Source of the DNA: Planctomycetaceae bacterium
GTDB taxonomy: Bacteria; Planctomycetota; Planctomycetia; Pirellulales; Thermoguttaceae
Direction of reading: 5' to 3'
DNA length: 11,605 bases
Assembly: GCA_009783865.1 (NCBI GenBank)
Contig: WRCR01000080.1
Coordinates: 1-11,605 of the forward strand
This document shows, piece after piece, positions 1-6,496 of this stretch. The notes below the pieces were generated by a model that saw only the letters and a program-made list of their open reading frames with translations, did no database searches and was not told the DNA's origin. The translations under genes were made by a program, and so were the position numbers. Position 1 is the stretch's first letter. Each line of letters starts with the position of its first letter.

Positions 1-95
1 GAGAATTGCGGTGTTTGTTACTCATCGGGAACTAATGGGGAAAAGTAAAGTGAGCGGAATAACTATGATTCGTAATTATACCGCCTTTTCGGAAA

Positions 96-856
96 TTAAA
101 TGGTTTTTAGAGGTCGCCTTATAGTCCAGAGGTGATCCGCTAGCCCTGCAGCCATTGCGGGACTGCACGCTCCCTTCTACCATCCGGTCGCCGCAATGTC
201 CGTACCGCCCAACAAAAATTATAACTGTACAAACTAAACTGCGTCGCCGCTCCATGCACATCCCAATCCTTTGAAAAACAATAACTCTTACGCACCTTTC
301 GGCTACAGCGATTCCTGTCCGTTCCATTTTGCCGCTCAATAAACGCAGTGTTAATCTTCCGGCTACACTTCGATAATTTCAATGCCGCCGCTACTTGCTC
401 CTCAGTTCCAAACACTGTCCGATAGTTAATCCTCTTCACTCGACCATTCACCCGTGTTTTATGCACCGTTGCATACACCAAGTTCTTCGATGGACGGTAA
501 CGCGGCTTCCTCGGTCGTCCGCGAGCAAACGTCCGTCTTGCCCTGTGCTTGACTCCAAATCACTGTTTGGCGATGAACTTTTATCAAGCGGCTGCCCCTT
601 ATCCTTAACAACACTGCCGCATGCCATTGCCTTCGGCGACGTGTTCGTGAATGGAGACGATGGTGTCGTCGGGAAGGCTGGAGTTAAAAAAGACCGTTCC
701 TCGGCGTTCGGAGAAGGTCTCTTTACAATAGGTGCAATACAGAAGGCGGGTGTTTTTCGTGCCGTATCTGGCACGAACGCGGATATTTTCTTCGCCGCGA
801 ACACCGTGTTTGGGGCAGTTTTTATTCTGACAGCAAAAGTTTTTCAAATCGTCCAT
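96..856 (-). pseudogene. IS1-like transposase remnant, internally deleted
   Basis: This is a broken transposase gene. The intact start, ATG at 856 with GAGGT just upstream, encodes about 83 residues with a zinc-ribbon pattern (paired Cys near the start, then CTYC) and reaches a TAA at 605-607. More stops follow in the same frame, and from about 560 down the frame reads on as GRPRKPRYRP, YATVHKTRV, FIERQNGTDRNR, RKVRKSYCFSKDWDVH and YSYNFCWAVRTLR. The RKxxCFSK..xxH stretch resembles the C-terminus of IS1 InsB, and the zinc ribbon resembles InsA. Only about 40 codons, with several stops, separate the two halves, whereas relatives I recall have well over 100 residues there carrying the acidic catalytic core. 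Near 165-190 a further frameshift is needed to recover the family ending PAMAAGLADHLW, which runs to a TAA at 96. I could not identify terminal inverted repeats or target duplications. It cannot encode an active transposase. Confidence 0.8.
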
Positions 857-984
857 GACTACCTCTATAAAAAAATAACGACTAAAATGAAGGAAGGAAA
901 AAGTTGATAAAGAATAACAACGTAAATGAAAACTGTCAAGACCGATAGACCACAAGGCAAGAAACAAATTTTTCGTTTTTTCAC

Positions 985-1012
985 TTGAAAAAATTTTGAT
1001 TTATGGTAAAAT
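985..1012 (+). promoter_or_regulatory. Sigma-70-type promoter of the regulator-protease pair
   Basis: TTGAAA at 985-990 and TAAAAT at 1007-1012 are separated by 16 bases, close to the housekeeping consensus. Transcription would begin near 1019. This makes the upstream in-frame TTG at 996 an unlikely start codon, because it lies between the two promoter boxes. Judged by eye only. Confidence 0.65.
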
Positions 1013-1031
1013 TATACGAGGAGAAAAGCGT

Positions 1032-2843
1032 ATGAACAGCGGCAATGAGAAGGGGAAAAACAATATGTCACACAGCATTAGAAACGGCAAGTCGGATATA
1101 ATACAATCCGAACCGTCGAAAAAAATCCTCGTTGTCGGCGATTCTTGGGGAACTTCAGGGGACGGAATCCTCACCGGCTGCGAAAAAAACTGGGAATACG
1201 AAATATGTCCTAACATCAGCGAATCACTAAGCAAACTGCGGCAAAACAATTACGAATGCCTGCTCATTGACAGAAATTACTTCGATTTTTTGCAAGTCAA
1301 CACCGATGTTTCGCAAGAAAAAAGCGTTCTTGAAAATCTTCCGGTCGGTCTGGCGCGGGTCGATACCGACTTCACTATCTTCTGGCACAATCGGCAGTTC
1401 GGCGATTGGTGCAGCAGCAAATCCGGCAAAAAATACAGCAGTTTAATCGGATTAAAATTCTATGAACCGCTCGGACATCCTGAATTGCAAGGTCCCGACT
1501 ATTGCCCGTTCAAAACCGTCGGTGAAACCAAGAGAGCGTCTAACACATCTTTTCTGCTAGGCAAGAATCGGTATATGACCATGAACGTCATTCCGATTTT
1601 CGGCAAAGACGGCGAAATCACAAGTTTCCTCGTTGAAATCCGAGACGCAACGGAACAGAGAACAGCACAGCAGCCCCTCTTCCAAATCAAACAGGCAGGA
1701 CATGAACTCACGAATCTCTCAAAAGACGATGTCCTCAAGTTAAAACCGGAAGAACTCAGAGCAGTTATCAAAGCGAAAATTCGTAAAAGTGTAACATCAA
1801 TTCTTCATTACAATTCATTTGAAATTCGGGTTCTGTCGCACCAAACTCAACTTCTTCTTGACCCCTTTCTTTCGGTAGGAATGTCCGAAGAAGCGAGTAA
1901 ACGTGTTCTTTACGCCCGGCAAGACAACAATAACGGTATTACCGGCTGGGTTGCGTTTCACGGCAGTAGTTATCGAATGGATGACCGCTCCGAAAACATT
2001 TTTTATCTCGAAGGTATTCCGGGGGCAAGAAGTTCTATAACCGTACCGCTGAAACATTTCGGGAAAATTGTCGGGACTTTCAACGTGGAAAGTCAAGAAC
2101 CGAATGCTTTCAGCGAAGACGATGTGCGGCTTTTGGAATCTTATGCCGAAGATGTCGCCATTGCCATAGCAACGCTTGACTTGTTGAATTTCGAGCAAAA
2201 GGACTCCGCTTTCAAAAGCATTGAAAACGTGTACAGCAAGGCAGTTAGTCCGCTCAATCATATCTTGAACGAGTGCGGACGACTGCTGCAAGGTGAATTA
2301 TCGGATGTTGTCCGCGAAGGACTAATCGGTATTCAAAACGATGTCCGAACTATTCAACACGCTTTTCTCGCTCACGTTGAAGAAATCCGGCCGGATTGGA
2401 CCGCCGATACCTTGTCCGAAGTTGATTGCCGAAATTACGAAGTATTAAGCGGAAAACGGATTCTGCTTATCGACGGCGACGAACAAGCCGGTCAGCAGTT
2501 AAGTAAGACGCTTTATTTTTACGGCAATACCGTAGAAACCGCCTTGAGCGGAGAAGATGCCATAAATATGGTCAACACAACAACTTATGACGCTTTCATC
2601 TGTAATGTCAAGTTGGGAGATATGTCTTCTTTTACACTGTTTGAGCAGATTCGTGATATTATCAAAGTTCCGTTTGTTCCATATATCTTTATGGCAAGTT
2701 TCGGTTATGATGGAGGTCACGTTATGGTTCGGGCGAGACAGGAAGGCATAACCGCTTTTATTTATAAACCGTTCAAGTTGCCGCAGTTGTTGAAAAATCT
2801 CAAAACAGTTTTAACCGAAGCACAGCGGCAAAATCCCCATTAG
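1032..2843 (+). CDS. PAS-GAF signalling protein with two degenerate receiver domains
   Basis: This is a predicted cytoplasmic sensor/regulator of 603 residues. Residues about 29-88 resemble the first half of a receiver (KKILVVGDS, then LLIDRNYF with an Asp at 80). A PAS domain follows (about 98-212, with a DYCPF motif), then GAF (about 240-385), then a helical region (about 390-452) resembling a histidine-kinase dimerisation helix but with no evident phospho-His. A C-terminal receiver spans about 475-596. In it the strand-1 acidic pair is Asp-Gly, the phosphoacceptor position is Asn525 (FICNVKLGDM), the strand-4 Thr is Ala, and the conserved Lys579 (YKPF) is kept. There is no kinase ATPase, DNA-binding or enzymatic output domain. 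I chose ATG 1032, preceded by GAGGAG; ATG 1065, preceded by AAGGGG, is an equally reasonable start given the promoter. The protein probably signals by protein-protein contact. The ligand and partners are unknown. Confidence 0.8.
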   Translation: MNSGNEKGKNNMSHSIRNGKSDIIQSEPSKKILVVGDSWGTSGDGILTGCEKNWEYEICPNISESLSKLRQNNYECLLIDRNYFDFLQVNTDVSQEKSVLENLPVGLARVDTDFTIFWHNRQFGDWCSSKSGKKYSSLIGLKFYEPLGHPELQGPDYCPFKTVGETKRASNTSFLLGKNRYMTMNVIPIFGKDGEITSFLVEIRDATEQRTAQQPLFQIKQAGHELTNLSKDDVLKLKPEELRAVIKAKIRKSVTSILHYNSFEIRVLSHQTQLLLDPFLSVGMSEEASKRVLYARQDNNNGITGWVAFHGSSYRMDDRSENIFYLEGIPGARSSITVPLKHFGKIVGTFNVESQEPNAFSEDDVRLLESYAEDVAIAIATLDLLNFEQKDSAFKSIENVYSKAVSPLNHILNECGRLLQGELSDVVREGLIGIQNDVRTIQHAFLAHVEEIRPDWTADTLSEVDCRNYEVLSGKRILLIDGDEQAGQQLSKTLYFYGNTVETALSGEDAINMVNTTTYDAFICNVKLGDMSSFTLFEQIRDIIKVPFVPYIFMASFGYDGGHVMVRARQEGITAFIYKPFKLPQLLKNLKTVLTEAQRQNPH

Positions 2844-2857
2844 ATTGTAATACTGTC

Positions 2858-4693
2858 ATGAATTTTTTCGAGCAGCAGCAAAAGGCGCGTTCCAGAACGA
2901 CCTTACTTGTATTCCTTTACACAGCGGCGGTTATCGTTCTTGCCGCCGTTATCTTTACCGCCATTATCGCATTCACGCAAAGCGTTGAATTAGCGGCAGT
3001 CGGCACAGGAATCTTGGTACTTATTGTTTTCTTTGCATCGCTTTTCAAGACATCACAACTTTCGGCAGGCGGCGGTCGACTTGTTGCGGAATCGCTGGGA
3101 GGACGTTTGATTGCGCCGTCTTCATCGAATCCGATTGAACGCCGTTTGTATAACATTGTCGAAGAGGTTGCCCTTGCCGCCGGTGTACCGGTTCCTGCCG
3201 TCTATCTCATGGACAGCGAACATTCAATCAACGCTTTTGCCGCCGGCTTTTCACCAAATGAAGCGGTTATCGGCGTGAACCGCGGCACGGTAGAACTTTT
3301 AACCCGTGATGAATTGCAGGGGGTCATCGCCCATGAATTTTCGCACATCATCAACGGCGATATGCGTATGAATCTTCGCCTCATCGGAATTCTTTTCGGA
3401 ATCCAGATTCTCGCACTTATCGGATACTGGGCAATGCGCCTCGCTTGGTATATGCCGCGTTCAAGCAGCCGGAGCGGTAAAAATTCGGGAGCGGGTATCG
3501 CTCTCATGTTTTTGCTGGGCGGTCTCGCATTGATGATACTCGGCTATGTCGGTATATTCTTCAGCGCAATTATCAAAGCGACGATTTCACGGCAGCGGGA
3601 ATTTCTCGCTGATGCCTCGGCGGTGCAGTTCACGAGAAATCCAAACGGAATTGCCGGTGCTTTGAAAAAAATCGGATGTCCCAAAATCGGAAGCGGCATA
3701 TCAAGCCCAGGTGCAGCAGAAGCAAGTCATATGTTCTTCGGCGATGTTTACCAAATGTTTTCACTGGGCGGACTACTCGCAACGCATCCTCCGTTGACCA
3801 AACGAATCAAAACGATTGACCCAACGTTTGACGGAAAGTTTCCGCAGGTGATATATCCTGTCAATACTGTTGAAGAACCTCGCCGGTCAACGAAACCGGC
3901 AATTCCCATTCCGCCGATTGCCGGTACGATTTTAACTCCCGCAATGCTTTCCGCAGCGGAAGATACGCTCAAACAAGTGCCGCAGAAAATCAGTGAAGAT
4001 GCCGGTAATCCGCTGACAGCGCAAGCGGTATTCTTTGCCGTTCTGCTCGACGGAGACGATGCAACTCGGCAAAAACAGTTAGATGCAATTCCAACGGATT
4101 TTGTTAGACAGGAAACGCAGCGGCACTTTGAAAACGTTCAGACCCTGCCGCCGGAATTGAAAATCCCGCTGGTGCAGCGGGTTATGTCTGCACTGCGGCA
4201 TTTATCGCAGCAGCAATACAGACAATTCACCGCCGTTGTCGATACGCTGATAGCAGCCGACAACAAAATGGACTTGTTTGAATATACGATTAAAGCAATG
4301 CTCTTACGGGACTTGGATATTTACTTCGGAATGGCGAAACATCTAGCGGTGCGTTATTCCCGCTTGTCCGCAGTTCAGGAACAAGCCGCGCAGGTACTGT
4401 CGTATCTTGCTTATTCCGGTCATGAAAATATGCCGGAAGTGCAAAGCGCATATAACACCGCTGCTCGTCAACTCGGTCTGACAACTCCGCTCTTGCCGGC
4501 GGATGGAATCTCGCCGATTCAATTTGACAGAGCATTGCGAATATTAGCGGAGACCTCACCGGAATTGAAACATGTGATTTTCGATTCATTTATATGCTGC
4601 GTCAAAGCGGACGGAAAAATCGTACCGAAAGAGGCAGAGTTAATGCGCGCCATCGCCGCTATGCTGGCAATACCGATGCCGCAGCAGTTTTAG
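2858..4693 (+). CDS. HtpX-like M48 membrane metalloprotease with TerB-like C-terminus
   Basis: This is a zinc metalloprotease of 611 residues, expected in the inner membrane with a cytoplasmic active site. Two hydrophobic segments lie at about 15-40 and 45-63, followed by the M48 catalytic domain. The zinc-binding motif HEFSH is at 159-163, the third ligand is probably Glu248 in REFLADA, and the family motif ATHPPLTKRI is at 308-317. Two more hydrophobic stretches lie at about 175-197 and 213-240. HtpX-type M48 enzymes degrade damaged or misfolded membrane proteins. Residues from about 430 onward are helical and extend the protein well beyond HtpX length (about 290 residues); the AADNKMDLFEY and KADGKIVPKEAEL stretches resemble TerB-like helices. 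It starts 14 bases after the regulator stop without a clear Shine-Dalgarno sequence, so it is probably co-transcribed. The start is supported by the family-like beginning MNFFEQQQKAR. All catalytic residues are present. Confidence 0.88.
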   Translation: MNFFEQQQKARSRTTLLVFLYTAAVIVLAAVIFTAIIAFTQSVELAAVGTGILVLIVFFASLFKTSQLSAGGGRLVAESLGGRLIAPSSSNPIERRLYNIVEEVALAAGVPVPAVYLMDSEHSINAFAAGFSPNEAVIGVNRGTVELLTRDELQGVIAHEFSHIINGDMRMNLRLIGILFGIQILALIGYWAMRLAWYMPRSSSRSGKNSGAGIALMFLLGGLALMILGYVGIFFSAIIKATISRQREFLADASAVQFTRNPNGIAGALKKIGCPKIGSGISSPGAAEASHMFFGDVYQMFSLGGLLATHPPLTKRIKTIDPTFDGKFPQVIYPVNTVEEPRRSTKPAIPIPPIAGTILTPAMLSAAEDTLKQVPQKISEDAGNPLTAQAVFFAVLLDGDDATRQKQLDAIPTDFVRQETQRHFENVQTLPPELKIPLVQRVMSALRHLSQQQYRQFTAVVDTLIAADNKMDLFEYTIKAMLLRDLDIYFGMAKHLAVRYSRLSAVQEQAAQVLSYLAYSGHENMPEVQSAYNTAARQLGLTTPLLPADGISPIQFDRALRILAETSPELKHVIFDSFICCVKADGKIVPKEAELMRAIAAMLAIPMPQQF

Positions 4694-4730
4694 AGCATAT
4701 CAAGAATTGGTGTGGACCGCTGGAATTCGC

Positions 4731-4820
4731 TTTCGTCATTCCCGCGAAAGCGGGACCCTAGACGTAAAAGGTTCACGTCCGTTCTCTAGACCCCCGCCTT
4801 CGCGGGGGTTACGGGAATTC
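4731..4820. repeat. Palindromic repeat element between convergent genes
   Basis: This is a composite inverted repeat of about 80-90 bases. The outer arms ATTCCCG (4738-4744) and CGGGAAT (4812-4818) are exact complements. The left half contains hairpin CCCGC-GAAA-GCGGG (4741-4754), the right half CCCCCGC-CTTC-GCGGGGG (4791-4808), and the centre GACGT/ACGTC (4761-4765 and 4775-4779). TCTAGA lies at 4785-4790 and CTAGAC at 4758-4763. The ATTCCC(N8)GGG core is like widely dispersed short repeats such as neisserial dRS3 (ATTCCC N8 GGGAAT). It lies between the stops of the M48 gene and the oxidoreductase gene, so it may also serve as a two-way RNA barrier, although no T-run follows either hairpin. 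Confidence 0.75.
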
Positions 4821-4870
4821 ATCCGCGACAAATCTAAAAACGCTCTAGCCGCTCAACCGGTTGCGTGACC

Positions 4871-6274
4871 TCAAATTATCACCGCTCCTTTATCTTTCAG
4901 AACTTTCCGAACTTCCGCTGCGTCAATTTTTTGAACGGGCTTATTTTGATGCAGTGCCAGATACGACGCAACCCCTGCGGCTTCTCCGAGTTGATTCATA
5001 TTTACCATTACCCGCATACCGGAAAAGGCAACGATTCCGGCATCGAACATTCTGCCCGCCATCATTAGGTTATTAAATTTCAGCGGCACAATGCTCCGCA
5101 GCGGTATTTGGTAAAACGTTGGATTAGTTTCGGTCTCTTCACGCCAGCGTCCCCGTGTTGCCGGATATTCTTCGTCACCGATAGTTCCGCCGGTATAGCG
5201 GTAAGTTCCGTCCAATTCTTTGAACGTGATGCCGGGCTTATCCTGATGATGCTGGTCAAAAACGTAACTGCCGTTCGCAATCGCGTCGTCAAACCGTTTG
5301 CCGTAGAGACCATCGTCATCGCTGACCTGATATAAGGATTTGATATGTCTCGTTTCCCGAACTCCTGTATAAGACGGTAAAGCGGTCAGCACAAAGTTTT
5401 TATCAGGGTGATATTTCCGCAGCATATCCTGCATTGCCCGAATTTGCCGCCGCCCTTCAATTTCCGCTTTCGTCAATTCGTCTGCAACGCTGCAATCGAC
5501 TCCGTAAATTCGCGTTCCGGAAATCATCACCGTTTGGCTGCCCGGCACCGTTGCCCCCCAAACGAAACCGGATGGGATACCGAATTCTTTGCCGTGTTCT
5601 TTCAACGTTTTATTGAACAACCCGAAATCGAAATGATTAAAATGAGCGGCAGTTGTCGGCGGCTGCAGCATTGGGAACGTATAATGGTCAATACCAAGCC
5701 GGAAACATAAATCAGCATCGCCGGTGCAGTCAATAAACTGTTTTGCTTTTATAATGCTTCGTCCGCTCTTATTGTCGACAATCACGCCGAGCAGTTTTTC
5801 GTCTTCAGTAACCGGTTCGGAAAAAAGGGTGTGGAGCAGCGGAGTAATTTTATTTTCCAGAACGAGTTCGTCCAGTTCAATTTTCAATTCCTGTGAATTG
5901 AGAGCCCAAGGTCCCTTTAGGTCGTTCTCATAATTTTTGACGGCATTGCGTTTTTTCAGGCGGTTAATAACTTCTTCGGTCAAGCCGCCGATAATTTGCG
6001 TTTGATGAATAGTATCGTATAATGTGTGCCAAACATTGATGAGTGAAGAAGTTGCAACGCCTCCAAAGCAGTTTTGTTTTTCAACGAGAACAACTTTTGC
6101 GCCGAGTTGTGCCGCACGGACGGCGGCAAACGTACCGGTACAACTTCCGCCGAGTACACAAATGTCGGTCTCTATGGACTTGAGAGCAGATGTTTCAGAT
6201 TTCTGCGCCGAACAAATTGTACCGGCTGCGGCTGCGGCTACTGCTGTTGAAAAAATAAAATTACGGCGGTTCAT
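4871..6274 (-). CDS. Tat-exported FAD-dependent oxidoreductase
   Basis: This is a flavoprotein of 467 residues, predicted to be exported folded across the cytoplasmic membrane. The N-terminus carries a twin-arginine signal (NRRNFIF, then an alanine-rich hydrophobic stretch ending near CSA at 21-23). A Rossmann FAD-binding segment lies at about 36-66 (DICVLGGSCTGTFAA, ending in VVLVEK); Ser replaces the third Gly of GxGxxG, a substitution common in this family. IDCTGDADL at 181-189 and the C-terminal AGRMFDAG and LGEAAGVA stretches (about 406-436) match the FAD_oxidored family (Pfam PF12831 type). The substrate is not identifiable. Planctomycete genomes encode many such exported flavoproteins, often near polysaccharide or sugar catabolism genes, but no such gene is adjacent here. 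ATG 6274 is supported by GGAG at 6283-6286, eight bases upstream. The gene is monocistronic in this window and converges on the M48 gene. Confidence 0.85.
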   Translation of the reverse strand: MNRRNFIFSTAVAAAAAGTICSAQKSETSALKSIETDICVLGGSCTGTFAAVRAAQLGAKVVLVEKQNCFGGVATSSLINVWHTLYDTIHQTQIIGGLTEEVINRLKKRNAVKNYENDLKGPWALNSQELKIELDELVLENKITPLLHTLFSEPVTEDEKLLGVIVDNKSGRSIIKAKQFIDCTGDADLCFRLGIDHYTFPMLQPPTTAAHFNHFDFGLFNKTLKEHGKEFGIPSGFVWGATVPGSQTVMISGTRIYGVDCSVADELTKAEIEGRRQIRAMQDMLRKYHPDKNFVLTALPSYTGVRETRHIKSLYQVSDDDGLYGKRFDDAIANGSYVFDQHHQDKPGITFKELDGTYRYTGGTIGDEEYPATRGRWREETETNPTFYQIPLRSIVPLKFNNLMMAGRMFDAGIVAFSGMRVMVNMNQLGEAAGVASYLALHQNKPVQKIDAAEVRKVLKDKGAVII

Positions 6275-6325
6275 AAATCAATCTCCAAAAATCGGTGCCT
6301 CGGATGAAACATAAAAAACAGCCGG

Positions 6326-6354
6326 ATTATATTTTTAATTTCTACGAAAATCAA
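6326..6354 (-). promoter_or_regulatory. Sigma-70-type promoter of the oxidoreductase gene
   Basis: Read on the minus strand, TTGATT (6349-6354) is followed after exactly 17 bases by a perfect TATAAT (6326-6331). The start point would be near 6319, giving a leader of about 45 bases before the ATG at 6274. This indicates the gene is transcribed separately from flgKL, which lies upstream on the same strand. Confidence 0.7.
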
Positions 6355-6382
6355 GTTATTGATACAAAAAAGGCACGTCACA

Positions 6383-6398
6383 TTCAAAGTCGTTTGAA
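6383..6398. promoter_or_regulatory. Dyad TTCAAA-GTCG-TTTGAA upstream of the oxidoreductase promoter
   Basis: Two perfect 6-base arms around a 4-base centre form a 16-base inverted repeat, about 29 bases upstream of the -35 box of the oxidoreductase promoter. The size and placement would suit an activator site. No regulator is known, and AT-rich intergenic DNA gives such dyads by chance. Confidence 0.25.
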
Positions 6399-6468
6399 AA
6401 CGAGTTTTTTTATCCGCGTTCTTGGCATGCAGCGGACGGTCTGCGTAAAAATTTCACAATCTTTAACA

Positions 6469-6492
6469 CCGCTTGTCCAAATACAGGAGCGG
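6469..6492 (-). terminator. Weak hairpin just after the flgL stop
   Basis: On the minus strand, CCGCT (6488-6492) can pair with AGCGG (6469-6473), extended by TGT/ACA after a two-base bulge. It begins four bases past the flgL stop. No T-run follows immediately; a short T-run appears about 15-20 bases later. It could be the end of the flgKL transcript or a 3' stabilising stem, but this is a weak call. Confidence 0.25.
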
Positions 6493-6496
6493 CTAT

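Noticed and set aside
395..907. Long plus-strand reading frame of 170 codons
   Set aside because: It lies opposite the transposase remnant, has no ribosome site, and its protein has no family features, while the minus strand carries recognisable transposase motifs.
996..1031. TTG at 996 as the start of the regulator
   Set aside because: It falls between the -35 and -10 boxes of the promoter, so it would not be in the transcript. ATG 1032 or 1065 fits better.
6391..6411. CGTTT-GA-AAACG followed by seven T residues, resembling a plus-strand terminator
   Set aside because: The stem is short and AT-rich with a two-base loop, and no plus-strand gene precedes it.
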